A stretch of 64,000 nucleotides of DNA from the NCBI RefSeq assembly GCF_040869045.1, contig NC_090320.1:119669112-119733111 (forward strand), given 5' to 3'. Made by a program: the position numbers and the translations under genes. The notes beneath the pieces are model-generated. The model had not been told where the DNA came from and made no database searches. It saw nothing but the letters and a program-made list of their open reading frames with translations. The first letter of the stretch is position 1; every line of letters starts with the position of its first letter. Positions 11,457-22,500 of the stretch are shown in pieces. This stretch comes from Eurosta solidaginis. Taxonomy: Eukaryota; Arthropoda; Insecta; Diptera; Tephritidae.

Positions 11457-12524
11457 AAAATGTGCAAATCTGCGGAGCACAGATTACGCAACTGTTCACG
11501 TTTTTGCGATTTAAACCCGGTAGAAAGTATTAAATTTGTCAAATCCACAAATGGTTGCCTGAATTGTTTATCCCCAGGACACACAGGGACGAGGTGCACC
11601 AGTTCGTACAACTGTTCCAAATGGCACTCTCGTCACCACACGCTCCTGCATGCGGACACACTTCAGCAACCGGCGGTGCGCAACCCTTTCAAAGATGCGG
11701 ATAATACCCCATCAACTTCGGTACAGGCACGGAAAAGACAGGAATCGGGACAAGCACCTTCCTCTACGAACAATAATGTCAAATCCTGCCATGCAAATTC
11801 CAGCACAGGTATGCTATTAGGAACTGCTCGCGTCCACATTCACCATAATGGTACCGACTTCTCCGCGCGGGCATTAATTGATTCTGGGTCTGAATGTTCC
11901 TTTATAACTGAAAGACTGAAACGCAGAATCAATTTGCCAGCGAGGAAAATGCATGCCCATGTTTCAGGCATCACAAATGCGGTATCAGCTCAGGTGAAAG
12001 AAGCATCCAACATCGAATTACGTTCACCAGTGGATCCTTGCTTCAGCCTGACTACACCCGTACTAGTTCTAGCGAAACTCACTGGGAATCTTCCATTCTG
12101 CCATATCAACGCAATGACTATGCAGGCATTCCCAGACTTGGTTTTGGCAGACAAGAGGTTCTACGTCAATGAAGACATAGACCTCATACTTGGTATAAAA
12201 AAGAATGTGCTAAACACAATTTTAGCCCAAGAGACAGTGTTCGGTTGGATACTAACCGGTCGTATCGAATCACCGAATCCAACGAAGAGCATTATGTCTT
12301 TTTACAACGAGGTTGCGTTAGACAACCAACTCAAAGTGTTCTGGGAGGTAGAAAATGTATCAAAAAATAAAATATTAAATGAAGATGAGAGGTATTGCGA
12401 AAAATTATTTAAAGAAACAACGAAACGTGATGAAGATGGAAGATACACCGTATCACTACCATTCAGGCAGGATTACCCTAATAATATTAATTTAGGACCG
12501 TCCCTGAAACGCACATGCTCTTAA
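11157..12524 (+). pseudogene. BEL Gag zinc knuckles and aspartic protease
   Basis: From about 11455 the frame encodes cysteine/histidine motifs of the BEL type (CKMCKSAEHRLRNC, CLNCLSPGHTGTRC, then HSRHHTLLH), then a linker and a retropepsin with ALIDSGSECSFIT, whose DSG is the catalytic Asp motif. Downstream, DLILGI and TVFGWILTG are typical of the BEL protease-RT junction. The frame ends at 12524 by a shift relative to the RT that follows; the N-terminal part, before about 11450, is out of frame with Gag. Confidence 0.82.
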
Positions 12525-12584
12525 TTCTTCCGGAATGAGGGGCGGCTAATTAAAAACCCAGATTTAGGTAAAGAATATGTTCGA

Positions 12585-15500
12585 GTGTTGTCAGAATATG
12601 AAACGCTCGGACATATGAGAAAATTAAAAAAGAATATCCCATCCGACGATTCGGATCATTACTTCCTGCCCCACCACGCCGTTATTAAAGCAGAAAGTAC
12701 CACTACAAAGGTACGCGTAGTATTTAATGCCTCGAGCCCTACGGCCAACGGTAATAGCTTAAACGATATTCTCCTCCCAGGCCCAGTTCTACAAGCCGAT
12801 TTACCCATCCTAATCCTACGATGGAGACTATACCGTTTCGTATTCAATAGCGACATCGAAAAGATGTATCGACAAATTTGGGTGAACGAAAATCACACCA
12901 AATTTCAACGTATTGTGCATCGCACTTCCCCGAATGACCCTATTAGTCTTTACGAATTAAAGACGGTTACCTTCGGAGTGAACTGCGCTCCATATCTCGC
13001 GATGAGAATGCTCCTACAACTGGCAGACGACGTATCAAATTCACACCCTACAGCGGCTAACATACTGCAAGAATACATGTATGTAGATGACGTGTTAGCG
13101 GGTGGACATACGATCACATCGACCATTAAAGCCAGAGATGAAATTCGTCAAGTCCTACACTCAGCGGGCTTTCCACTTCGCAAATGGACATCCAATTCAG
13201 AGGACATTCTAAGGGACATCCCCAAAGTAGACCTGCTCAGTGAAAACTTCCTGGCATTCGAAGATACCAGTTCAGTTAAAGCATTAGGCATTCGATGGAT
13301 TGCCCACTCCGATTTATTTTATTTTAAAGCGGGGACGCTGGACAACCCGGAAAACATTACGAAGAGAGCGATACTATCAGCAATCGCCAAACTCTTCGAT
13401 CCCTTAAGATGGCTTGCGCCAATGGTCATTGTGGTAAAAATACTCATGCAGAGTATTTGGCTAGAAGGCACCGCTTGGGACGACCCAGTATTGACCAGTA
13501 CGCTGGAAAAATGGAAAACCTTCACCGACCAATACCATGAAATCGATAAAATCAGGATACCTAGATGGGTCAACTTTTCACCAGGAACCGACATCGAGAT
13601 CCATGGATTTTGTGACGCATCCGAGAAGGCTTATGCAGCAGCCGTCTACATACGCGTGAAAACTGATAACCACATCTGGACGAACCTGCTGCTAGCAAAA
13701 ACCCGAGTAGCCCCAGTGAAAACCCTGTCTCTTCCACGATTGGAACTTTGCGGAGCCGTACTGTTAGCGGAAATCACCGAATCAATTTTCAGAAACCTTA
13801 AATTGGGACCAGTGAGAGTTCACCTTTGGACGGATTCAACTATCGTCCTCGCATGGATAAGGAAACCGCCCTATTCTTGGTACACTTTCGTCGCACATCG
13901 GATCACCAAGATCATCGACATGGTCGGAAATAAGGACTGGTTGCATGTAAACTCAGAATCTAACCCAGCAGATTTGGGTAGCAGAGGATTACCTGCGTCT
14001 GAATTGGTCAACAATTCGTTGTGGTGGCAGGGACCTTCTTGGCTGCAAGAAGACACTTCCCAATGGCCAGCACAAGAAAGTGACTACATCACCTCCGTAG
14101 AGGAAAAGAGGGCGAAGACCTGCGCAACAACAACAGTAAATACTACCGATGTTCTCCAACGCTTTTCAGACCTACCTAGGGCTTTACGGGTGCTCTCATA
14201 CGTTATGAGGTTCTACCAAAGAACTCACCCCAAAACAAAAAAATCATTTCAGGTCGAGTCACCTTTAATCTCTCCTGATGGGATCAAATCAGTAACCCAA
14301 CTCTTAATTAAAATCTATCAGAAACAACATTATAGTTCCGAATATAATGATCTAAAGGCCGGAAAACCAATTGTATGGAAAAGTGCAATACTCTCACTTA
14401 ATCCCTACCTAGACCAACATGGAATCATTCGGGTAGGAGGGCGACTCGGGGCGTCAAAGGACTTAGCTTTTAATGAACGCTACCCAATCCTCCTCCCATA
14501 CAACTGCCGGTTATCCCGTCTGACAGTCCTAATGTTTCATCAACAAAGTCTGCATGGGGAAAACCAACTCATGTTACGTCTGATACGCACCCAATATTGG
14601 ATACCTAACATCAAAACCATGATTAGGGCAACAATTCACAATTGCAAAGTTTGCACTATACACCGAAAGCGTGCTCAGACCCAACTTATGGGTATTCTCC
14701 CTCGCGAACGCACGACTTTCAGCCGTGCTTTCACGAATACTGGAGTCGACTTCGCCGGACCCTTCGACATTAAAAGTTACCGCGGCAGAGGGTGTCGACT
14801 ATCCAAATGTTTGCCTGTTCGTGTGTTTTTCCACACGAGCAGTTCATCTGGAGGCCACTACTGACCTCAGCACACAATTATTTCTTACGGCATTTGCCCG
14901 GTTCATATCTAGGCGCGGATGCCCAAAAAATATGTACTGCGACAATGGTACGAACTTTGTCGGAGCGTCACGATCCTTACGATCAGAATTCAAGACCTTT
15001 ATCTCACAAGCGCGAGAGAACGCTGTCTCAAAGTACAGCCACCAGTCACTCACGTGGCATTTCATCCCTGCGGGCGCTCCTCATATGGGAGGGCTGTGGG
15101 AGGCTGGAGTGAAAAGCTTCAAAAGCCATTTCAAAAAGATAGCCTCACAACACAAATTCACCTTCGAGGAATTCCATACCCTCTTGTGCCGCATCGAGGC
15201 ATGCCTGAACTCGCGGCCGCTCAGCCCGGCATCCAATGACACAACGGACCTAGAGCCACTTACCCCAGGTCATTTCCTCACTGCCAGCCATCTACTGGCT
15301 CCGCCAGAGCCGGATGCTAGTGAGAGCCCTGCCGCGATGATCAATCGGTGGCAGAAACTCAAAGCACTACATCACACTTTCTGCAAGTGATGGAAACCAG
15401 AATATCTCACCGAGATCCAGAAACGATACAAGTGGAAACATCCACAACCTAGTCTAAAACCCGGAGACCTAGTTGTTATCAAAGAGGACAACCTCCAACC

Positions 15501-15647
15501 CAACGAGTGGAGAATGGGGAGAATCGTCAACACACACCCAGGCTCTGATAACCGTGTGCGTGTTGTTGACGTTCATACAACCAGGGGACAAATAACTAGA
15601 CCAATTACGAAATTGGTACTCCTTCCGTCCCACGACAAGGAGGATTA
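12585..15647 (+). pseudogene. BEL reverse transcriptase, RNase H and integrase
   Basis: The RT in 12585-14864 has RVVFNASS, SDIEKMYRQIWV (motif A), TFGVNCAPYLA and YMYVDDVLAG (catalytic YVDD near residue 165). The RNase H region shows IHGFCDASEKAYAAAVY, LPRLELCGAVLLAE and HLWTDSTIVLAWI. The integrase zinc domain is FHQQSLHG ... NCKVCTIHR. At about 14790-14860 the frame shifts to 14671-15390, which carries the integrase core (CDNGTNFVGA, PHMGGLWEAGVKSFK). A TGA at 15388-15390 interrupts the last segment, which ends with a basic C-terminal domain by 15647. One frameshift and one stop disable an otherwise well-preserved polyprotein. Confidence 0.9.
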
Positions 15648-15775
15648 AATGTAAGGGGCCAAATGCCGCCTTACAAAACCCCAAAAACCCAAATTCTATT
15701 TCCCCCGACTATCTAAAATCAGAGGCCCACGTGGTGATAGCATGGAAAGCATATTACGGAACCCGCGTCTTCGTG

Positions 15776-16110
15776 TCTCTATCCCTAAGCCTGTGTTTCT
15801 CCCGAGCCATATATTATAATCAACCCCCCGGTCTCGTAATAGGGCGAGTCTACCGGAGGGGAATCCTAAAACGTACTACGCGATGGCAAAGGGGAAAGGG
15901 AGCGCGGGACATAAAGACGCGTTTCAACCACGCGCCGTGATGCCCCGCTATCCCTAAGCTTGTGTCTCTCCCGAGGCCCTAATTATAATCAACCCCCCGG
16001 TCTCGTGATGTTGCGAGTCTACCGGAGGGCGATCCTACATCTTCTTTTGTTTGTTCTCTACCCCCGGTCTCGTGTCGAGTCTACCGGAGGGAATCCTAAA
16101 CCTGACTACT
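15776..16110 (+). repeat. CCGGT/ACCGG hairpin repeats in the BEL 3' region
   Basis: Three copies of a unit with CCCCCGGTCTCGT ... CGAGTCTACCGGAGG start near 15823, 15988 and 16062. Each can fold, pairing CCGGT with ACCGG and CTCG with CGAG, with different loops. The first two are preceded by a shared stretch (CTATCCCTAAG ... TTATAATCAA), giving a longer tandem unit of about 165 bp. Confidence 0.7.
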
Positions 16111-16242
16111 GGTGGGCAATGGGGAAAGGGAGCGAGACGCACGAAGACACGGGAGAGCTTACCAAAAGCTCAAACAAAGCATTTTTTTCTATGTTTTTTA
16201 ACAATACTAACCGGGGGCCCCTGAACAGAAAACCCCACAATT

Positions 16243-16474
16243 CACTCGCTCCCCCAGAGCGAGGACACCAGAAAATCCCCAAGGTCACCCGCTCGCCCCG
16301 AGCGAGGACACCAGAAACTATCCCATTCACTCGTTATCCCATAACGAGGACATAATAAAAGCCTACCGCAGAAGGGCGAACCGATCTGCCACAGAACCTA
16401 AAGGCTTTCAGCCCATTATCTTTGTTAATTTCCAAAAATCTAACCCAAAATTCACTCGCTCACCCAGAGCGAGG
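16243..16474 (+). repeat. CTCGCTC/GAGCGAG hairpin repeats with covariation
   Basis: Four short hairpins, each followed by GAGGACA-type sequence: stems at 16245-16251/16257-16263, 16290-16295/16299-16304, 16330-16337/16341-16348 and 16455-16461/16467-16473. The third has a changed stem (CTCGTTAT with ATAACGAG) in which both arms changed together, so pairing is preserved. Confidence 0.75.
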
Positions 16475-16479
16475 ACACG

Positions 16480-17402
16480 AGAACCCTGACGCAGACTCAC
16501 GGTCTGCCACGGACGCCAGCTTCTGAAAAGGATAATTACTTGAAACCAATGTTACATCATTGGAAGTATTGACATTTGCAAATAGTGGAAGTGCCAGCTA
16601 TTTGTCGATAAGAGCATACGTCGTTGAGGTTCATCAACTAAAAATCAATGAACATCCTTTCAGATTTTGACGCACATACTACTGCACATGTGCGGGGTAC
16701 CTATGACCCGACGTTCATAAACGTTTTTTTTTCGCGGTGCTTCCCTTGACATCGCCATATGGGCGAACATTGTTTCAAATTGAATCATATGATCTGGCAT
16801 CAACTGATTTGGACACACATGATATGACGTGACTTCATTTAATACGATTTGCTATGATTTCTCACGTGATATACTTTAAAAAGCTTTGGTTTTGGTTTAA
16901 CATGATAATATGGGATCTAATATCTCATCTCTGCTTAGTTAATTTACTGATCTTAGCGCTATAATTTTTACATTTAAAAGCATTTTCATACGCATTTTGT
17001 CGAACTTTCCGACCTGTTTAGATATTTCATTATCTGACGCTCAATCATTCCATCCGTCAATGACGATGTTAACAGATGCGCCGTTTTATACAGCTGTTTT
17101 ATTATAAATTAACTGACCTAAGCTCTATAACTTTTACTATAAAAAGTTTTAAATGCATTTTTCGAGTTTACTTGATCTGATATCTGATTTAGTTTGACAT
17201 TTTCTGAGTCGTGATCAGATATGTAGCCATCTGCTAATATGATTATTTCATATGATACTTCCGATGCGACTTTTTTTTTAAGTTGTGTTCAATTTCTACA
17301 TTTTTCAAATCAATATTTATTCGCACAATTCAATTTTTTATTGGTACTAAAGAGTTTAATTTGAAGGGCATATAATTGTAATGTAAATCCGCCTTATAGG
17401 TC
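16480..17402. other. BEL 3' region, AT-rich, no gene recognised
   Basis: The stretch contains repeated ATATGATnTG/GATATGAC-type words but no coding frame I can support. A similar ATCATATTTG-rich stretch lies at 38940-39110. Confidence 0.4.
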
Positions 17403-17671
17403 ACAAGCCAACCTAATAAAACCGCACTGCGTTTTTTTTTGCGCACGCAAACAATCGGCGTTTTTTGCCCCAACGCAAATAAGCATGTGTTGCGACAATG
17501 TAAAGCATGTGTGCAAACGTCAAATAATAATGTCACGCAGAACAAAAATTGGAAATCGAGTTAGGATTTCACGCAGCAAATTCAATTTGGCTTGCTCTCA
17601 AACAAGTTGTATGTGCATGAGACATTTTTGACTGAAAATGACTTGCGTGCGTTTACATTAGGTTGGCTTGT
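17403..17671. mobile_element. MITE-like element with 15-bp terminal inverted repeats
   Basis: ACAAGCCAACCTAAT at 17403-17417 is repeated as a perfect inverted copy at 17657-17671, bounding 269 bp without coding capacity. No clear target duplication flanks it, so the superfamily cannot be named. Confidence 0.55.
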
Positions 17672-17749
17672 CAAACCGTTTAAAAACCAGTATAAAAGAA
17701 CTTATTATAAACTAACTTGGTCGTTTCCACCAAATTAAATTCGACTTAC

Positions 17750-17932
17750 GTTCTTGGTCGCAATGTCGGTCCAATCGCTAATGCATCTCGGTAGTTTGAG
17801 GAACGTGATTCTTGATCTGCAATTGTTTGTGTAGTTGCCTCGCATGTATTTCCTGTACACACCTGCAAATTTCAAAACAAGACTGAGAAACTAATTCGTC
17901 ATCAAACTCAGTGCTACTGGGTGTATAATTAC
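17750..17932 (-). other. Exon and 70-bp intron of a host-like gene (antisense to BEL)
   Basis: On the minus strand an open frame ends at CCAG|GTAATT (donor at 17932), a 70-bp intron ends in TTTGCAG (17863), and a 113-bp exon (17750-17862) ends at a second donor, GTAAGT (17744-17749). Consensus splice signals at both ends and an intron size normal for flies support genomic gene structure. The exon's protein is not recognised. Confidence 0.5.
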
Positions 17933-18705
17933 CTGGTCAACGAGTTCTTTCCGATAACGGTCAGATATTAATGATGCTTCAGGTATTAATGTGCTCAGAG
18001 TCCCGTAACCCAGCTTGTGTGGGATGTGAAAGAGAGCAGACACATAATTGGAACGTTTCTCTTCTTCGCAAGACGTCATAAAAGCAGTCACAGCTACTTC
18101 ACCCACTGCAGCACGTACAAAAAACATGCGTATGCCATCCATACGATTTGCTGTAAGCATCTCATTCGGGTTAATATATTTTACAGCCGTAAGCGATATA
18201 CTATCCGCACCGATAGTGGGATATACAGTGTGCACACCATTAGCATTGACGATATTCAAACGTCCATCTTCGCGAACGGTAGCTATCTCCTTTTCATACG
18301 TTGAAATACCAGTGCATGGGGCTGCATCTCCGCTGCCATCAAATTTGTGGAAAATGTCACTTTGCGGTTTCTGCTTCAAAAGATCTTCTTCAACTGCGCG
18401 CTTTACCTCTAGTATGCTTATACGACCATCCGCACCGCCTACTGCACAAAAATCATTTCCTATGAATTCCATGCCCGTAAGGTCGCTATTAAAGGATTGC
18501 TTGTCACTGCACTGTGGTACAAATTCATTAAAGTCATCGGCGTATTGATTTTGCTGCAATCTCCACATGCGAACAAAATTGGATGGATTGGTATGTCCCA
18601 AGTGCCAGTCAAGAACCTGGCGCTTGCTTCCACCTTGTCCAGAAGCCATTGTATTTTGGATATTTTCTCCGAAACGGAAAAAAAAGTATTTACTCTTGTG
18701 TCCAT
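17933..18705 (-). pseudogene. Nup43: Nup43-like nucleoporin fragment, antisense inside BEL
   Basis: Nup43 is a WD-repeat subunit of the Nup107-160 nuclear pore complex. A start codon at 18703-18705 opens a frame with VSEKISKIQWL and FLTGTWDIP. Near 18580-18600 the match shifts by one frame into the ORF ending at 17891, which continues with NFVRMWRLQQNQYAD, TGMEF, FCAVGGADGRISIL, APCTGIS, TVREDGRLNI, EMLTANRM and MTSCEEEKRSNYVSAL, all as I remember them in Drosophila Nup43. After that the similarity fades, so the C-terminal half of the propeller is missing or replaced. With one frameshift and truncation this is a pseudogene or captured fragment rather than the working gene. Confidence 0.75.
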
Positions 18706-19447
18706 TGAAGTTTTATTATAAAACAATCTTTTTATTTCGGTACAAAAACCAATGGCAAAAACACTAATATCAAGCCACTTTTGTCTATTTTAGGTTAGGG
18801 AAAATAGCATAAGGCATATCTCCTGCCTCTTTCATTCCAACCAGCTGGTAAAATTTCGGAGCCAAGATCATCTTGTGTTAACGTTTTTCTGTTGGGAAAA
18901 CAATGCGACTGCTTTTTAAAACTATTAACTAGAAGATCGTGTCATATACCCACATCCTCACCAACTCCAATGCATAGCATCTTATAATGCTTTACAAGCG
19001 GAAAATATGCCAATGTTATCTAATACATCGGCCATTTTATCCAGCTTGTTCAATCGTTTATATAACGACTCCCAATGAAAAATAAAAAATAATAATAGTT
19101 GGCGTCTACGCCGCCACTAGGTGCAGAGGATCCTGCTCGTCCAGTCGACATTTCTGCGTTGTGCTCAAAATTTTCTTCGTATGTCACCAAAATGGTGATG
19201 AAGCATCGTGCAGTGGCATTGAAAAATCTATTACTTGACCTGAGTTGAATGCGAATATACTAATTATCAAGTGAGTAATTCACAGCCCACTTAAATATAC
19301 CAATTTATATGTATGCATGCACAGACTGCTGCAGCATTGCTAGCAGAGGTATAGAATAATTTGTACGTCCAACTTTGGGGTGTATTTCGTTTCTTAAAAA
19401 AAAGATTTATTGTTCTGCAAACCGATGCACAAAAAAATGACAACTCA
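18706..19447 (-). other. Unrecognised, possibly host-derived sequence
   Basis: No gene can be named. On the minus strand a start codon at 19149-19151 opens a 33-codon frame beginning MSTGRAGSSAPSGGVDANYY, which looks protein-like, and the codons before it are open too. Its context between Nup43 and another intron-bearing fragment suggests captured genomic DNA, but this is an inference. Confidence 0.3.
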
Positions 19448-19890
19448 CTAGCCAAGGCAAAACCGAAAATTTCCGAATTTCGCTTCTTGCTTTGGTACTT
19501 TTTCCGGCAGTTGTTTGTTTAAAAGGAAATTAAAAATAATTTGGGCAATGGGATGGACGCGAGTATCATCTCCACGCAATTGCACGTGGTTGCGCGGAAG
19601 TTTGTTGCTGATTCGTGGGCATAGTGTATAACCTCGATGATGATAATCTAATTTACAGACATTTGGGTCACACGTGAAGTATGCGAGTGCAATTCTTTCC
19701 ACATCCTGTGCTGTGACTGCCTCTAAATGTATTAGTATCACTGTGACGTTGAAAAAAAACCTGCAAAGAAAGAATTATTAATAATCAAATTCCCAATTAT
19801 ATTCCCAATTTATGAAGCACTTACCTTTTTGTCTCGATATGCGTACGCACGCCTCGCGCTCTAGGAGATGAAGAAAACGCAACGGGAAAA
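19448..19890 (-). pseudogene. Unrecognised host-like gene fragment with an intron
   Basis: Minus-strand exon sequence ends at AAAAAG|GTAAGT (donor at 19819-19824). A 64-bp intron follows, ending TTCTTTCTTTGCAG (19761-19763), and the frame then continues to 19448 with VILIHLEAVTAQDVERIALAYF. The splice signals are near consensus and the frame stays open across the intended join. I do not recognise the protein. The intact intron, antisense to the BEL transcript, argues that genomic sequence or antisense RNA was captured. Confidence 0.45.
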
Positions 19891-21298
19891 AATCGTACGA
19901 TGTCATCCCGTTGTCACAATTCATGGGAATTTCCATTCAATATACGTATGTAAGTATGAATGTTCCCGAGCATTTTTTTCTCGTTTTTGCCTTTGCAGCT
20001 GGTATGCTTATACCAGTGCGTGGACGTTAAATAATTAAAATGTTGGTAGTGGTAAATTTCACCAATGTACCAAAATGTACACAAAATAACCGATTTCGGC
20101 ATGTTATTCGAAAAATTATTCGCACAACAAAAGGAGATAACGATAGCGCCAAAAGTTATTTGCGTGCTATTTTACTACACTTATTTCATAAACAAATTTA
20201 TTTCCTTTTGAATTTGTGCACAACTTTGTTCAAATTTGGTGGGGTTGGTTAGTGCAACCGCCTAATGTTAGTTGGTTGTGCTCAGCAATTAAATACGTTT
20301 ACCAAATGATCGCAGTCTTTGTTTTTCAATGGGAAAATGATGAAATATTGGTAGATTTTGGCCCCTGGTGATAGAAGTAGTAAAAAACGAAAACGGGTCA
20401 AAAAGTTGGTCTATCTATCAATTAAGTGGAAAAGTCCGTGCACTGGCTGTTCGTTTGCTTATACCAACGTATGTACATGTATTTGCTTATTTTTTTTTAG
20501 TGCGGCGCCAAATGATGCACTCTGGTACCGAAAACCCGCAAAAGAAACAAAAGCGGGGTCGGCTTTTTTGGCCCATACTGACACCTCGGGCAGTCCGAAA
20601 ACATACTTACGCACAAAAATAAAGGCAGAAACCTCATTCAAAATGAATTATACCCTCATTCAAAAAAACAAAAAAAAAAACAAAAAAATTGTTTTTTTTG
20701 ATTTGTTAATTTTTTTGCCGTCGGTACTGCTTGTTTTTTTGGCTGGGGGCAGGACTTGTTGTTTTTCAACAACAAACATCACAAACAGTCATTATAAGGG
20801 CTCGGTACAAAAACAATCTGAGCCCCGAAATTAAAGAATCCCGACACGACAAAGTCCCGAAATTGGAAAAAGTCAACTGTTTCTACTGGCTTAGTGTGCT
20901 GCTGCCCCAGTGACCTAGTTTTTTTTCAAGGGCAAGCAAATACATATATGTATATATATTCGCACGCCACAAACTCACCATACCAGCTATCAGCTGACCA
21001 ATAAATACACGACAGGGATGCATGTTACATTTAGCATAATGGTACGTGCAGATAGAACGCGTCGCGCAGAACGCATGGCCAATCTGCAAATTAATGTCAG
21101 GTGAACGTAAATAACGCATCTCTGCTTGGCAAAAATTGTATTTAATAATATGCTTCGCATATGCACCTAAATTATCTATCCTAACATACGTTTAGTAATA
21201 AAGCACCTTCGCTTCACCCAACCAACCTCACGGCCGCTCGCCCCGGTACATCCATAAAATGCCACAGTTGCCTTGAGAGCGATACGACACGTTAGACG
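19891..21298. other. BEL 3' region without a recognised gene
   Basis: Mostly AT-rich, with poly(A)/poly(T) runs at about 20664-20715. The short open frames have biased, low-complexity composition and no family motif. Confidence 0.4.
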
Positions 21299-21506
21299 CT
21301 GGAACGGAGACCTCGGCCTCTTCGTCCAGCCCAGAAAAACCTCAAAACCCTCGAGTCTGGAACGGAGACCTCTGCTCTTCGTCCAACCAAAAAACTGCAA
21401 ATCTGGATCGGAGACCTCGGCCTCTTCATCCGGAACAAAAAAAAAAACAAAGAATAACAAAAAAATGGTGCCATTCTGGAACGTAGACCTCGGCCTCTTC
21501 GTCCAG
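21299..21506 (+). repeat. Four GAGACCTCGGCCTC hairpin repeats before the right LTR
   Basis: A unit of about 31 bp beginning CTGGAACGGAGACCTCGG and ending CTTCGTCCAG occurs at 21299-21329, 21357-21386, 21403-21433 and 21475-21506. Ends (CTGGA with TCCAG) and centres (GAG with CTC) can pair. Spacing is 46-72 bp, so this is not a simple microsatellite. Confidence 0.7.
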
Positions 21507-21780
21507 TCTTCCTGGCCATCGACTATACATATATTACGCTCTGAATTTCTATACTTAAGAATTATGTATAATTCAATGGCAAGAAATATTCACTTATGTC
21601 TGTTCATAACCGCTAACTTTTCATCCTAGCTTAGGTGGCATGCTGAGCAAGTCGGGAAGGATTCTCGGCCACCCGCCAAGCTGGCGAACTCCTCATCTAG
21701 ATTAAGTGTAGTGTGTAAGTCTTATATTCATTTTTCTCGTTTCAGCGGAGGTCATTGGCTGAAAACGATGTTGCGTATCG

Positions 21781-21795
21781 CAAGGGGGGCCGACA
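21781..21795 (+). promoter_or_regulatory. BEL polypurine tract
   Basis: A purine run, AAGGGGGGC, lies just upstream of the TGTTTAGG start of the right LTR, where plus-strand priming occurs in LTR retrotransposons. Confidence 0.55.
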
Positions 21796-22276
21796 TGTTT
21801 AGGCATCCGCACCTGATTGCGATCCCCCCATACAACTCTGCAAATCGATACTCGACTTAATTTATAACCACCCACACCATCACCCTCATGCATGTGCATG
21901 CATGTACATGCACGTGTATGTGTGCTTTTTGTCAGCACTCATGCATATGCATGTCGGGGTTGATGTGTGGGTGCCTTTCCCCTCCAAAACGGAGGATTTT
22001 GCGGGTCAACGGTTGTAGCTTGCAATACAACCGGCCTCTCTTGGATTCTAACAGCCAACCAGCTAACATCTGCCGCCAGCGATCTCCACTGTTTTCCAAC
22101 AATATATTCAGGTAATATTGTACCCAACCAATTTATATAGTTATTCAATAAACCACATATATTATAACGAGAAATCTCGTCTATTTGCTTATTTTCTATT
22201 CCATACACATATTCCCACTGAGATCGACCCCGGTGCGCCCACCTACCTCCAGGAGCACACGCACCCCGGCCGAACA
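21796..22276 (+). repeat. BEL right LTR
   Basis: A 481-bp match to the left LTR with the same TGTTTAGGCA start and CGGCCGAACA end. It is preceded by a purine run (AAGGGGGGC) and followed by AAAT, the same four bases that precede the left LTR. Confidence 0.85.
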
Positions 22277-22500
22277 AAATAAAAAAAAAGCTGAAAATTA
22301 AAAGAAGTAAAAGGAAAATAACCAAAAATAAACAGGAATGGGCCGAATATAACTTGAGGTCACCGCGGGTGTTTTGCGACGCCCGGTGCATAGCCCACCC
22401 TCAAGACCATGGCCACCGACGCACCTAAATATTCAGTGGCCCCTTACCTGTATGCCTACGTGCCTTCTAAAAGAATGTAGACGCCAGCATTTCCATTTTA
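22277..22500 (-). mobile_element. Older Gypsy-family LTR, 5' half
   Basis: The minus strand aligns with 50050-50245 (shared ACAGGTAAGGGG, GTCGGTGGCCATGG, GAGGGTGGGCTATGCACCGG and AAGTTATATTCGGCCCAT). It complements the 3' half at 8712-9024. The upper boundary is vague because the similarity fades gradually past 22470. Confidence 0.7.

Larger units (their letters stand above)
9025..22276 (+). mobile_element. BEL/Pao LTR retrotransposon with a 6.1-kb 3' region
   Basis: Two LTRs of 504 and 481 bp in the same orientation start TGTTTAGGCA and end CGGCCGAACA. The base quartet AAAT lies just left of the first and just right of the second, which is a 4-bp target duplication. The outer flanks are the two halves of one older LTR. 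The inside carries BEL-type gag, protease, RT, RNase H and integrase (10451-15647), a polypurine run before the right LTR, and an unusually long 3' region (15648-21795) with hairpin repeats, a MITE-like insert and antisense host-like sequence. Every coding segment is frameshifted or interrupted by stops. Confidence 0.8.

Noticed and set aside
18048..18548. A 166-codon plus-strand frame.
   Set aside because: It is the antisense of the Nup43-like fragment and matches no family.
20358..20834. A 158-codon plus-strand frame in the BEL 3' region, considered as an env-like gene.
   Set aside because: It is interrupted by low-complexity Lys/Asn and poly-Phe stretches from A and T runs, with no signal peptide, cysteine pattern or fusion motif.
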